A stretch of 64,000 nucleotides of DNA from Sphaerosporella brunnea (GCA_008704415.1 VXIS01000102.1:62001-126000), one strand, 5' to 3'; numbered from the stretch's first letter, positions 21,729 to 34,566 are shown. The notes: a model not told the origin generated them from the letters alone. Numbers and translations are program-made.

Positions 21729-24127
21729 TGGGTGAAGGTCTTTTTTGTGACTTATTAGCTAACTGCGCAAATACCTAAGTCTGTAATTTTCCCACCTCTG
21801 TTATCCATTTTATAATACCTGTGTTGTTATTGGTTTCTGTGAAGCTACAGACGTAAGGCCATAAACGAATGGAACGGACGTAGGCTTAGGGGACCTCGTA
21901 GCTGGAGCCGAAAGGCTACATGCGCAATAAAAGAGGTTGCACCCAGCCTTTCCTTCGGCTTCAAACACGGGTCATCATTCAGACTTATTAGCAAGGCAAC
22001 CCCATTCCACTCCAGATCCACAAGACCGCCGCTTCTCTGCGTGGGGAGTATGTACTTCACATACATACTTACGAATGAACGGATACCTTTTTTGCATGCA
22101 ACCGGCGATGGGAAGTCTCCGTCGCTCGGTCATTGGCAAATGAATGAAAAGGTCCTGCAGAAGTCGTCCAAAAGTGCAGTTGTGTCTTGATTATAGTACA
22201 ATACATGTAGAATACAGATAGGCATTGGAACTGCCGAAGTTGTACCCCATGCACGTGTGCATGAACCAGTGGTCTCCAGAATGAAAGCAATCACATCGAA
22301 TCCATTTATCGAGTGATAGTGCATGAACGGAATCGTGTGCTGTTGTTTTAATTTGTTTCCCCTGAGCTGAGCGGCGACAGCATGCATGCGCGCGCGTATG
22401 CCTTCACAGTGAAACTCGGAATGGCCCACATCCAGATATAGGCAAACGAGTGTGGCTGAAGGTACGTATGTATCAGAATCTGCAACTAGGCAGCTGCAGC
22501 TGCGCATGCGGTCTTCACATCAACTTGTTGTCTGTGCCTCCCACCCGCTATCAGCGGCAGAAGTTCTTGCGGCAATTTGCGCATTGGCCATGGATGAAGG
22601 CAATGCGTTCGAGGAAGCACGGCGATGTATCAACCTTGGCTGATGTGGCTAATTTCGATCCGCTCTTTTCTCTCCATCTATATCGTGGAGAAACGCATGG
22701 TTTTCTTTCTGGCCCGAGGGGTTTGTAAAATACAATACATGTTAGATAGATGGCGTTGTGAACTCCCCCCAACATATTTCTTGCGATCTTTGGGAGACGA
22801 CTGCCGCATCGACGGTTAAATGGGGGTTTCGCCTTAAAGGTTGAAATTAAAACTCTATTTGCAATGAGGGCGGGAAGAAGTGTAGGTACAATGAAGTAAC
22901 CCCACAGGGGGGAAGAAGAAAAGGTTTCCGTAACATGGTGATGGTTCTTGCGGCAAGCACCTGCAGCCAACCAGTATGCGCGCTTCAGCGGCGCATATCT
23001 AGCCACAAATAGCGATTGTGTACCTACCAACCTTAACCCCCCAGGTGCCGTCTATGCAGATTTAGAAGGCGGGAAAGGGCTACTATGGGCGGAATGAGGT
23101 GATATTGATATGACACGAGTGGGGAAAGGTTCTCAGCTAATTGGTGTGAATCATAGAATCTCACGCCATATATTTTTCACCCCAACGTCTGCCACGTGAG
23201 TATTAATCTGATCATTCGGTAACGGCTTAACGTTTGGGCAGCTCTCGCCCCGAAGAATCGCGATTGGGCTGGGAGGGAGGGACGGCAGAAATAAATGCTT
23301 GTCGCACTGGGTTGTGTCAAAGCACGATAACGATGACGATGGATGGCGCGCACCGATCAGAGAGATCTCTCAGCATGATTCTCTAAGTTAAATTAATGTT
23401 TGCGGGTAGAAGTGCAAAGCGAAACGGCTCGCTACGAGGGCTTTTCGGGAGCGGCCGCCCCCTTCCCGATGGGGACTTAATGTTCGGAGCAAATTCGGGA
23501 CCATCGGAAACATGACGCAGGGCCCGTCGAACACGTATGTAGGGGGGTTGCTCCTCGGGTTGCCCTTGACGCTACACGCCAATCTCCCGCGACTGGGACC
23601 GGGGGTGCGGAAACCACCGCCAGCAAAGGGAACACAGAAGAACGGGGTACATAAGCCAAGCCAGCCCCGGCGATAAAATATGAATAAACGAAACAATATC
23701 CAATCGTAATAAAACGGGCTGTTTGCCGTCCAATATCCCCACCCCCACCTTGTGTATCTGGCGTGTTTGCTCGTCGGAGTTGCGTTGCTTGGATACATAG
23801 ACGCGCGCACAGGCGCGAAACGGTTAGCTCACAATTGGTGGAGTCACATGGAATTGGTGTCTCCACTCTCCACGAATTCCACCGCGGCAACAGCGGTGCG
23901 AAGCAAGCTTGGGCCGTGCGATCTGGGTTTTTTCAAAATGAAACTCTGGGGTTGATTACTTAATTCAAGATATCGGTAACAACATCTTTGTAGGCATTCA
24001 TTCGTATGTACCTATTCTCACAATTGCAATACTCTAATCCGTGCTAGGTAGATGGTAGCCTCGTTCAAGGAGAGTGTTGGAAGAAGCGCCCGGTGGGTAT
24101 CGTAGAGGTCGTGAAAATCGATATTCC

Positions 24128-24149
24128 AAACGGCTCGTACGAGCCGTTT
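24128..24149. repeat. 22-bp perfect palindrome
   Basis: AAACGGCTCGT is followed immediately by its exact reverse complement. It stands alone in the gene desert and could be a dimeric transcription-factor site or the core of a decayed element. Confidence 0.75.
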
Positions 24150-24881
24150 AGTTTATCCCCCTCATCGCCTTCATTATATAATCACTGGACACACAATTAG
24201 TGTGATGTAGGGAAATTCGGCAGTGCGGGGGATAAAGCCGCCAACACGCGTGATGGCCCCTTTTGTGTCAATTTTTTTTTAGGGACAACCCCCTGACACT
24301 CAGCCGGTGTTCCCGAGACCCAGGCAAGTATGCGCTCAAGTGGACACTTGGTGCCGGTGTGGACCCTTTTCTTTGCTTACTAACCTCTCGTTAAATACAA
24401 TGGGTCGGAGCCTTTCTGAGTTCCGGATCCTTTTGGCATGCGTATTATGCATCGGACATCCAACATGTATTAGACACCTACCTATGTAGAGATGCCGACA
24501 TACAAGGAGTAGTGAACCAGGTGTACGGGATCTGATCGTTCCTGCCGGACAGGTAGAGACATACATACGGCTACGTATGTATTACTTGAAGACACTTCTG
24601 TTCAGCGTCAAAGCTTCCAGCACCATGGATGGATGGTAACTTTCACCGGGTCATCTTGGGGAGTAAGCACTTCATGACGACGACGAAGACGACGACGGAA
24701 AGAAATACCACATAGGAAGAGGGGGAGCGGCGTTGAAATACTGACTAGCCCGATAGCAGTGGAACTGTAACAGAGCTGATGGGAACTGGGCTGGCTGATG
24801 AGATCCCCGGTCGAGCACTTCTCGTTCATTGGATGGTGGAATCTTAGCGCGCTCAGCGTGCATATCGAGTTCATCAGCGGG

Positions 24882-24937
24882 CTGACGTTTTCTCAACCGC
24901 GGTTTTTGTGAGTTGAGAAAGCATCAGCCGGCTGATG
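24882..24937. repeat. Imperfect inverted repeat with TCAGCC words
   Basis: Arms of about 26 nt (CATCAGC..CTCAAC and its complement) match at all but about three positions around a 14-nt centre. Related CATCAGCCAGCGCGTCAGCC blocks recur twice downstream. Confidence 0.65.
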
Positions 24938-25239
24938 AAGATGGATCGAAAGAGATGGTTACCAACTGAGGGTAGGAGGGCCGTACTAAAAGAGGCGAGG
25001 GCAGGGGACACCGGGAGGGCGAATTTGTCACGAGATAGGTCGCTTAGTGCATAGAAATAAATTTTTCCGGTGCGCTGTGTTGTGGGAGACGTTTTGCGAG
25101 CGTATGGCGAGGATATCAGTGAGAAAGCGAGTTCTTGACCGGCTCCAGCTGGTGCACAAGGCGTATCAGCGTCGCATAGACGAGGAAAATTTTGTTGTTT
25201 GGTAGCCACAGTTTATCGCGAAGGAACCGCGAGACGCAA

Positions 25240-25390
25240 AATTTCATCAGCCAGCGCGTCAGCCAGGTCCCTCAACGTTCGAATTGAGTTGAAACGGAGC
25301 GCTGCGATTCTATTGGCTAAACCCTGCCGACTCGCACGCGCTACTTTCATCAGCCAGCGCGTCAGCCAGCTCGTCAGCCAAACCTTGAGG
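25240..25390. repeat. Direct repeats of a 25-nt TCAGCC-rich block
   Basis: TTTCATCAGCCAGCGCGTCA plus the next five bases (GCCAG) occurs at about 25240 and again at about 25345. It is related to the inverted repeat 350 bp upstream, suggesting a shared, decayed mobile element. Confidence 0.6.
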
Positions 25391-27189
25391 ACCCCTATTA
25401 ATATAAATGTCCAGCAGCCAGCCGCGATCAAGCGCGCTAAATGGGGACGGACGGCTATCCCGAAGACTTGGGCTGGTAATGGATTTAACATTCTGAAGGT
25501 AAAGACGCGTTTAGAGTGAGTAGTCAATTGTGCACTCACCGATTCGGTGGACAGTCTTGTAAAGCGCAGAAAGCCAAAATGATGCCGAAATAAGAGCCGG
25601 TCAAAATTCACTGGCGCACGCGTTAGATAGCGGTATCCGGATCCTCTCAAGAAATGCTTTCCTAACAATAAGTTCGTGGCGACATCAACGTTACGGGCTC
25701 AACTGCAGACTTCAAAACGACGCTACGGCACTTGGTACTTGGTACTATAGTACGAGTTCTTGATCATAAATGCCAAGGTATTCGCGATTCCGTCCCTTTG
25801 CCGCAGGTATTGGCAGGCGCCAGGGTTGCGGGCGGGATTGGAGTAACTAGCGCCCGCCTCAGCCATCCCTTCCCTCAAACGCCTCGTTTCCTAAGCGATC
25901 GACCCACCAAAATTTATACTAGAGTAGAGTGATCCGCCGTGATTGAAGCACCCAAGCGATGGATGACTTTCCGTCGGATCCGAGGCTACCGAGAGCGAAC
26001 GCACCCATATGCATAATATTGCTATGTACTAGCTTTGAGCATGAAGCGGCGGATGGGAACACGCATGCAGTAGCGTTGGGAAAGTTCTTCCCGACGCTGC
26101 CTGCCACAAAACCCAAAACTGCGACCCGTGGGAAACCAATCAGTTTGGCTGGAAGAGGCTATGCACGGAAGGAACCATCAGATGGGGAGTTCCGAATGTG
26201 AGGAGGTGTCGAGTTGCGAGGTGCATGATGCGGCAAAGAAGCCCAACCCACCCAGTCACCAGCCGTGATGAGTTGTATTCTGGGGATCAGTCTGTCCCGT
26301 ATGCATGTACCTATTCGAGAGCGGTGGGGGGTAGGGAGCAATTTGCAGCGAAAAGTTTTAGCATTTCTCACATTTTTTTGAGGTCTGGGAAAAGCCAAGG
26401 GCGTGCAGTGTGCACTAAAGTACGTACGGCTGGATTCATCAAGCGCCGTTAGAGCGACTCTACCCTCATTAAGTGCCGGCTGCAGCAGAGTGGCGAGCAT
26501 CAAGCAGGCTCGCCCCACTCTTAGATACCTACCTGCCAAATGTGCAATGCAATCTGGCTGAACTCGAGCATGTTTTTTTTGTTTTTTTGTTTTGTTTTTT
26601 TATTTTTGTTTTGTTTTTGTTCTCGCGACGAGTCGAACGTTGGAGGATACTTTTGTGAGCGCAACGGCGCAGGTAGGTAATTAATTGTTTGCGTTGACTG
26701 GCTGGGGGAAAGTGCTTAAGCGGTTAGCTAGATACCTCTCCACGGCTAGCAGAGTGTGAGGAAAGAGGAAAGAGGTATGTAGCTACCTGCCTAGGTAAGT
26801 AGCTAGCACGCCGACTTTGCTGTCCATCCCACACGCCCCCTGGCAGGAATCCAGATAACTGCACACACACACACACACAGCCGTATCGTGCTCCGTAACC
26901 GTCGCACATCACACTCTCCTCACTGCCCCTGGCCAGTCGTGTCCAATTCGTGCTAGCTGGCCAGCCCGTGCGAATGAATGAATGAATGAACTGTCGAGGG
27001 CCGGTACTTGAGAGCCCAAGACGATGGCTTTGGCAGGTGGCAGCGCAAGGGGAAAAAGAGCCCAGGGAGAAAGGATCGAAATGATGTAGGTATGCGTGTG
27101 CGTGGCATATGCGGTGGGCTGTTTTTTGCTGCTAACCATCTCCTCTATGGGTCGCTTTTGCCGCTGCTGAGCAGGCCACGCTGCGGTGT

Positions 27190-27200
27190 GCCATACCCAT

Positions 27201-27242
<42 letters not shown>
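27190..27242. repeat. CCCATA minisatellite
   Basis: About eight tandem copies of a CCCATA hexamer, one copy shortened. It resembles but does not match the fungal telomere unit CCCTAA. Confidence 0.8.
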
Positions 27243-27243
<1 letters not shown>

Positions 27244-27746
27244 TAGGCCCCATACCCATCCTGCACATACACACACCCACCTCCCCCCCCCCCAAATATT
27301 CTGCCCTTTCCACCCGGCCCCCCAATTCGTTCCCCCACCTCCCCAGGCCTCCCGTTCGCAACCACAACAACAAAACCCCAGCAACACCCGCCATTTTCTC
27401 GTCTCTCCTCTTCTCCCGCACCCCCTCAAAATCCCTACACCTAAAAACAACTAATCGTCAAGTCTGACGCTGTGGAGGAGGAGGGAAGTCCATTGGCCAA
27501 ACGAATCCAACCTCGCCATTCGCGAACCTCGCTTCGCCCCGACAACATCATCATCACCAGCAACAACAACACCACCCACCGGCTCTTCCACGAACCGAAA
27601 CTCTTCAATATCAACATCGACAAAATTATTCACGACCAACTGGCCACCGAATATCCTCGCCTGTCGCTCTCATTTAGACGCAGAGCACAGAGACACAATT
27701 GGCCAACATCATATCGAAGTCCGACCAACGAGTCGCTAGCATCAAG

Positions 27747-28960
27747 ATGGCTGGAGAAGGGGAAAAATCGCCTTCTATTCGTAGAAGGCTTACGACGTCG
27801 CTCAAGCGAGTCATCAGCTATACTTCTGGAAAGTCACAGAGGTCGTCGAGCTCTGCTGTGGGTTCGTCGGAAGCCGCTGCTGCTGCGCCTGCGCCTGCAC
27901 CTGCGCCTGCGCCTGCTGCTGCTCCCGCTGCTGCCGCTGCAACCAAGTATGTTCTTGATTTGACACTTTGTTGAATCCTCTGCTGACAGATATTTTTCTC
28001 AGGCCTGCTGCGACCCAACCTGTGGAAAAGCCTCAGCAAAAGCCCTACCGGCCTCCCAAAATTCCTACCACCCCGCCTCCAGTGATGAGTGCTGCCGAAC
28101 GCGCCCAGGCTCTCTTCAAGAAACACGGTCTTGACGTCAAGCCCTCCGATCTGCCCCTCGCCACCACCCTGCCGGCCGAGCGCGTCCAGAAGGACATCCG
28201 CATGCGAGTTCACCGCACTTGTCACAAGTGTGATACTCCCTTCGGCCCCGACAAGACCTGCCTTGAATGTAGTCACAAGCGATGCAAGAGGTGTCCCAGA
28301 CATCCCGTCAAGAAGTCGAAGGATAAGGGCAAGGAGAAGGTTACTGCTAAGACGACTGCTCCTGGCTATAAGAAGCGGAAGGGTGACATTGCTTATGGCA
28401 TCACTATTCCTGGCAGGAGAGGTGGTCAAGACCTGGTTCACAAGCCAGTGCGTCAAAGGGTGCACCGCAAGTGCCACCGCTGCGAGACAGACTTTGGTCC
28501 GGAGAAGGTCTGCCCAAAATGCAAGCACAACCGCTGCAAGAAATGCCCGCGCAGTCCGTAAGTATATCCGATGAATTACGAGTTCGAAAATATCTGACGC
28601 ATTGCAGCCACAAAAACAATAAACCTGCTGGATACTACGAAAAGATCGATCCGAGCGACTCAGAACCCGAATATCCCCCTCCTCCACGTCGGACGTACAA
28701 GAAGCCTCGTCGTCGCATCCATTGGACCTGCAGCAAGTGCTCGACCACGTTCATAGAAAAGACCAAGACTTGCGCCGGTTGTGGGTCTCACCGGGACGAA
28801 ACTGGAATTAGGGACCCGTGAGTATTCGGTGTTCCATAATTAGGATGGCCATCGGACTGATCATCGCTTTAGACCCAAGAAACCAAAGTTCAAGCCCACC
28901 GACGAGGAGGTACAGCGCCTCAATGATCGGTTGATGACAACGACTTTGGGCACCGCTTGA
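27747..28960 (+). CDS. Uncharacterised fungal protein with three Cys-ribbon repeats
   Basis: I recognise the architecture but no named function. Exons 27747-27946, 28003-28557, 28608-28817 and 28873-28960 give 350 residues. A basic, Ser-rich start is followed by an Ala-Pro repeat tract (near residues 44-67). Three similar zinc-ribbon-like modules follow: HRTCHKCDTPF..CLECSHKRCKRC, HRKCHRCETDF..CPKCKHNRCKKC and HWTCSKCSTTF..CAGCGSH. The first two are C-x2-C-x10-C-x2-C-x4-C-x2-C; the third loses the last Cys pair. Linkers are strongly basic, suggesting nucleic-acid or phosphoprotein contact (inference). An in-frame ATG at 27699 would add 16 residues. A 34-nt piece of exon 2 (28398-28431) recurs at 54855-54888. 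Confidence 0.8.
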
Positions 28961-29685
28961 TACCGCTCTGCGGCGGTTTATTCCCTTTTTTTTTTGTCTT
29001 TCTCGGTCGATGTTTTTTTGGTTTGTTTGCTTTGGCGAGAGGCGTTTCCTTTGTGTGTCTGATGATTGTGTTTGCATCGCATAATGCTTTGGATGTTGGG
29101 GGGAGGCTCGAGCGGTTCCGGGGGTTCGAGCGTTGGAGGAGGTGGGAATCAAGGCTTCAAAAGTCAGGCAAGTGATCTATGGAGTTCAGCGTTGTCATTC
29201 GGTGCGAGTACGAATTGATGCAGCAGTTTGTGCCGGCGCTGGTCTTTCAACTTCCTTGGGAACGGGCGAGCTGCTTATCTGCGGTATACCTCCTGGCGTT
29301 TTTTTTTTTTTTTTTTTTTTTTTTGCCCTTTCATTTCGCTTTTCGTTGATCTTGCAGAAAATGATAGGACCAAGAGTGTTCAAAAGTCTTGTGAACTTGA
29401 ATGCTTTGAGCGCTCGATTTGAGATTTTTTGTCCTTTCTCCTTTTTGCTTTTCACTTTGTTGTATTGTTTTATCATGGATTTATGATCAGTGACGAATTT
29501 GTGGCTTTTTTTTTTTTTTTTTTTTTTTTTTTCCAACCCTCGAATATTGATGCAATGCAGCCTGGTACACTCACCGGCGTGCTTGATAACAAAGCTCTGC
29601 TGCAGTCGTGTACCAGAAAGGGAAAGACTGTATTGCACTCCCATCCATCCGGAGCTAGGGTGACATTGTAGAGGATACTCGAAGA

Positions 29686-30078
29686 TATCGTTCTCAACAG
29701 CCAGCCAGCCCGGATGTGGGCTGATCAAAAAGCCCGGCTGGCTGTTTAGGCTGCGAAAATCGTGGGCTGGCCCTCGACGGAGACCACAATGACGACAAAT
29801 ACGACCACCATGATATTAACTACTTCTATGAAATGAAAAGTGCATAAAGATGTTCGCCGTGTAAAATGACGACTAGGAGGGAATCAATAGATAGGCGTTT
29901 GCAATAACATTACAGATCCTGATACGTTTATCGGCGCCGATTGAACCCCGCCAGTGGCTGGTCTTCACCGGAGATCACTCAAAGCCCTGGCAGCCGGGCT
30001 GGCCCGACAGCAGGTTGGGCCGTTTGGGCTGATGCAAAAAGCCCGCCGGGCTGTTTCGGCTGGCTACTGAGAACACTG
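29686..30078. mobile_element. hAT-like MITE, older copy
   Basis: About 390 bp collinear with the copy at 30855-31240. The right end keeps CTACTGAGAACACTG. The left end has lost the CAGTG terminus (it reads TATCG before TTCTCAACAGCC), and no clean 8-bp duplication remains. Differences from the other copy are mostly transitions. It has no coding capacity. Confidence 0.8.
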
Positions 30079-30854
30079 CGTGTAGGTTGTGTTCCATTAC
30101 TTCCATTGTAAACTCAAAAGTCCAAACGCACCAAAGTATGTACAATCAATCCTCATCAATAAATTTTATGTGAATAAATGCAACAAACGAAACCATACTC
30201 CTGCAATCGCCTGCCCACAATCATCTATGCAACTAGAAGCTCATTCAGCCACTCCATTCGCTCCTGGAGAAGGGCAAATCAGCCGGTGATTCATAAAGCG
30301 GGCTCATCGTCGAATAATGTCGGCATGGGATTGTGGAAGCACAGGTGCTCTGACGCGGGAGCGGTGTTAACGGTTGATGACAACTTGATGTACTGCACGA
30401 GGTGTCCGGTTTTTTTGAGCGAGATAGTGACTGCCGGTTGAAACGACTTCCACTGTTGGTTTTACATACCTACGCATCAGCAATAATCAAACATAGGTAC
30501 TTAGGTAGACCCATTGGTCGGATAGCCAGTCAAAGCCCGGCAGGCTGTTTATCACTGCCAGTGTTTGCATTGCCGGCCCCATGAGAGAGCCACAGCCAGG
30601 CCCGGACTACATGGTTTCCTATCCTCCTACTCGTACCGATTTCATGGTCAAAAATCCACCGCCAAAATTCGCGTAGCGATTATGTTTTTTTTTTTTTTTT
30701 GGCTATAGGCATTTTGGCCATGAAAACGGGATTTCACTGGAGAGCACTCGTTCTTTCAAAGCCCGGCCCGGCTGTAGGCTTTGATCAAAACGTTGGCCTG
30801 GTTCGCTTCTTTACGCAGCTCGACTTCCAACGCCATGGCTCTTTAGGCTGCTGC

Positions 30855-31240
30855 CAGTGTTCTCAACAGCCAGCCCGCCCGGCCGGCTTCGTTGGGCGGA
30901 TGTGGGCTGATCAAAAAGCCCGCCCGGCTGTTTGGGCTGCAGCCCACAATGACGACAAATACCACCACCGTGATGTAAACTACTGCTATGAAATGAAAAG
31001 TACGTAAAGATGTTCGCCGTATAAAATGATGACTAGGAGGAGATCACTAGATAGGAGTTTAGTATAACATCACAGAGCCTGATAAGTCTATCGGCGCCGA
31101 TTGAACCCCGCCACTTGCACTGGCCGGTCTTCACCGGAGATCACTCAAAGCTCTGGCAGCCGGGCTGGCCTGAAAGCAGGCTGGGCCGTTTGGGCTGATG
31201 CAAAAAGCCCGCCTGTTTGGGCTGGCTACTGAGAACACTG
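30855..31240. mobile_element. hAT-like MITE with intact ends and 8-bp target duplication
   Basis: 386-bp non-autonomous element. The left terminus CAGTGTTCTCAACAGCCAGC pairs with the right terminus (complement CAGTGTTCTCAGTAGCCAGC) at all but two positions. The flanks are identical 8-bp GCTGCTGC direct repeats (30847-30854 and 31241-31248). CAGTG ends plus an 8-bp duplication are the hallmark of hAT transposons. No transposase is encoded, so mobility would need an enzyme supplied elsewhere. Confidence 0.9.
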
Positions 31241-33031
31241 GCTGCTGCACTGGACCGTCAGCCTAAGCCTGACGCGTTCAACTTGCAAGAACATTGATGT
31301 AACCGCCAGCCCCGAAGCGAGCAAGGCGTCGGGAGATTTGTCGTGTTCGGCATCGGAATGTGGAAAAGCTGGTCGGGTCCCGAAGCATTTGCCATCATGG
31401 AAGCCGGGTCGCGGCTTCGGTGGAAGGAGCACTCAATCTCTAGAACTTTTGAACCCGGATGCACCTTGTAATGCCAGTATGTGTGTCGAGCACCAGAGCG
31501 GAGTGGTAGATGAGGACGACATGGTTTCCACGCTGACTCCATCATTCCAAGGCCATGGGGGAAGCTTGATAAGGTGTTTGTGCCTGTGTGCGTATGGGGG
31601 ACGCCATTCTGTCGTTTACTGTTGCACGAGCTCGAGGAGAGAGTTGTGAAGAAAACAAAACTAAAAGCAAGCTCTACATTGTCTAGCAAGTACCTATGTT
31701 GCGTAGCGTGTGGGTGTGATGGCTCTACTCCAGAGCTTCAGAGGACACACAGCGACCCACTTCTGTTCCCTCCTTCTTACAAGTTACCACCCTACTAGGT
31801 CGTGGGCTTCATACTTTAGCACTCGCTGTGTTCAGTGTTGTTAGGGATGGCTGTGTCCTGGAAACAGCGCGTAGATCCGCGCCTGTATGACCCCCGGCTG
31901 GCTGCTGTTGGTTCTTTTTTTATCCAAAGTACTCTACTCAGAAGTTGCACGGCCGATGATTCGCCGTGCCGCGGAGCTATGCATCGAGGAGGTCAGTTAA
32001 GCTTGTGAACCGACGGCCTCGTATGCATCATCAGTAACCTCGTAACGTGAGACAGTTTAGACAGTTTTTAAGGCATTTTTAATGATTATGATTACCCTCG
32101 AATCCGGATCACCCGCAATCCCTTGACTTGTATTCGGCCTCGAACTTAATTTTGCTGGTCTCCCATACAAATTCAATGGGTGTCTCCACCAACCTTTCAC
32201 CCAAAAGTCCCCTTTTTCAGCCTTCTGACCTCACTTTTTGGCTGGAACTCTAAGTAAGGCCGAAATTTTTTGACAAGCTTAAGTTATGAGAATTAAGGGG
32301 TTACTGGTCTTTGGCCGTTCTTGCAAAGTAGGTAGGTCAAAGTTGTCATGGCAGGTGATCTGCATAGAATACCTATGTTATGTGCCACAACCGCATGCAA
32401 AGGCACATGTCCGCACGGTAAGAACTAACAAAATCAGACCCAAGAACTAATATTAACAATGAATATAGAAGTAGCTACTGTAGAACATAGGTAGGGGAAA
32501 GATACAAAGGGAATCATCAGTCGCATTTCAGTATCATCCACAGCCAGACAGACACTGCTCTGCTCTCCACCCATACGCCCAACCCCGCCGCCTTCACCAA
32601 CGTGAGTCAGAAAAACGCACAAACAAAATCAATCAATGCCAAGAGTAAAAGGACAACAAAAAACAAGGGGGTACAAAAAAAGGAGATAGGGAGGTGGTGT
32701 GAGATCCCGAAGCACAAAAACAAAAACCACTATGCAATGCTACAACATGTAAAGCTCCCCCGTAAAAACCCAGTGCCGCATCGCGCATGCACAGGAAGAC
32801 AAGAGAAGAAGTGGAAAGAACGCGAAGTAAACAAAGTACAAAAGACAGAAATGGCGACAGACCAACAAGTACCCGACTAAAAACGTAAGTGATAGTTGTC
32901 TGGAAAGGACAGGACCAAAGAACATCATGAGCTTAAAAACCAGGCGCAATCTACCTGGTTCACTGGCCAATCCCGTCCGTCTATCCGACACACCAAGAAA
33001 TACAAGCAACCAGAGGGTATGTTGCTGAAAG

Positions 33032-33072
<41 letters not shown>

Positions 33073-33175
33073 CAACATGTTTTTCACGTCTCCACCGGGG
33101 ATGTGCAGGTGGTGTCGCTTTTAACTGTCATATCGCATCGCATCTCAGGTATTCTTTTTTCGACCCGTCGTCGCC

Positions 33176-34028
33176 TTACAAAATGACGCAGCCACCGCAG
33201 CAGCCGGCGTTGGCGTCCTGGTCCTTCGTGTGTCCGGAACCGCTGCCGGTGCCACCATTGGTAGGCTGGGTAGTACCACCACCTGGTGAAGTCGAACCGC
33301 CGGCTTGCTCCTTGTTGTATCGACGGATTTCGCGCACCAAGTTGTAGAACGCTTCATCGACATTGATTCGAGCCTTCGCGGAGGTTTCGATGAACCGGCA
33401 TGAGAAATGGTTGGCCAAATCACGGCCCTCTGCGCAAACATAATCAGCACCAGTATTGTTGGGTATGCGACAAACAGTATATCCTGAAGCACATACCTTG
33501 TTGACTGACAGCTCGGTCCATGTCCAGGTCGCACTTATTGCCCACGACGATGACTGGGAAGTAGTCCTTGTCCTTGACTCGCAGAATCTGTTGCTGGAAC
33601 GTAGCAATCTCGACGAAACTGGTTCTGCTGGTGATCGAATACACAAGGAGGAAGCCCTCGCCAGTACGCATGTATTGTTCGCGCATCGCAGAATACTCTT
33701 CCTGACCGGCGGTATCCAGCACATCAAGCAGAGCAACTTCATCGTCGATGACGCACTGCTTGCGGTATGAATCTGAAGCACGGTGTTAGCACCGGAAAGC
33801 GCTATCAGCTCAAAGAGTTGTCGCGAACCTTCAATTGTCGGATCGTACTCGTCCACGAAGTGACTCTGGATAAGCTGGATAGTCAAGCATGACTTGCCGA
33901 CACCACCACCACCTACTACCACCAGCTTGTATTCGCGTAAAAACTGTGCCTGGATAGGAAGATCGGGCTTTAGTAACAGAAGGCGCGACGGCGCAGGCAC
34001 GAGGGGGCGGCAGACGTACGGGCGACAT
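33176..34028 (-). CDS. Ras small GTPase (Ras1/RasA type)
   Basis: Membrane-bound signalling switch upstream of adenylate cyclase and/or MAP-kinase cascades in fungi. Exons 34028-34020, 33949-33829, 33772-33497 and 33429-33176 give 219 residues. The first exon encodes just MSP. All G-motifs are present: GGGGVGKS (residues 16-23), the effector loop YDPTIEDSYRKQ rebuilt across a junction, [15 protein letters not shown] and ETSAK. A Gly/Thr-rich hypervariable tail ends CCGGCVIL: a CaaX box with a second Cys pair for palmitoylation. The terminal Leu would favour geranylgeranylation by the usual CaaX rule (inference). Long homopolymers flank it: A39 downstream and a T-run of about 31 nt upstream. 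Confidence 0.96.
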
Positions 34029-34566
34029 TGTGGATCTCTTTCACTCTCTCTAGAATTGATTATCGGACAAGCAGAGACCGCGGGGGGTTGCGAAAGCGAG
34101 TGTTGGAATGAGGTTGAAGACTGTTCACCCACGTTGGTTTCGGTCAGCGTTTGTCTGAATTCGCCATCTGCAGCGCGCATCGCCCCTATTCCTATTCCTG
34201 TTCCGCGGTAAGATGCCACTCACAATCTTTTTGTTTTTATCGATCCTGGCAATTTACCGCGAGCAGTCGTTTCGAAGTTTTCGGCGGGTTCTCAAAAGCG
34301 ATTTGCTTTTGGATCGAAACGAGTTCGGCGGGCAGGGTCTTTTTTTTTTTCGGGAATCGAAGGGTGAGGTGTGGTGGAAGCAAGAGGAGGGAGGCTGGCG
34401 AAGGGGAGCAGCAACAGCGTTAGCGATGGGAGTTGATCCAGAGCAGCGACAGGGATTGAACACAGAGCTAATGAGCACAGGAAGGACCGACTTGCATTTT
34501 GGTGTGTATCTAAGCAGCTGCGGGGGAGAGAGGGGCAAAGGGCCAAGAATGAATGAATGAATGCAT

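Larger units (their letters stand above)
21729..27746. other. Six-kilobase gene desert
   Basis: No protein family is recognisable on either strand; the longest open frames (for example 22551-23030, 25213-25668 and 26909-27421) are compositionally odd and lack signatures. Structured elements include a perfect 22-bp palindrome at 24128-24149, a 26-bp near-perfect inverted repeat at about 24882-24937 with related direct repeats at about 25240 and 25345, a CA run at 26859-26879, a CCCATA minisatellite at about 27190-27242 and a C11 run at 27283-27293. The last 500 bp, C/A-rich, are probably the promoter and leader of the next gene. Confidence 0.6.
28961..33175. other. Repeat-rich spacer with hAT-type MITEs
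   Basis: 4.2 kb without a supported gene. It holds T-runs at about 29299-29324 and 29503-29532, two full copies of a hAT-like MITE (29686-30078 and 30855-31240), scattered related fragments near 30520-30600 and 30738-30790, and a 39-nt A-run at about 33031-33069 just beyond the Ras stop codon. Open frames are simple-sequence artefacts. Confidence 0.6.

Noticed and set aside
27008..27454. Open frames on both strands at the CCCATA minisatellite
   Set aside because: Generated by the simple repeat; the residues are His/Thr or Gly/Tyr runs only.
29195..29728. 177-residue minus-strand frame
   Set aside because: Two poly-Lys stretches are just the T-runs read in reverse; no domain.
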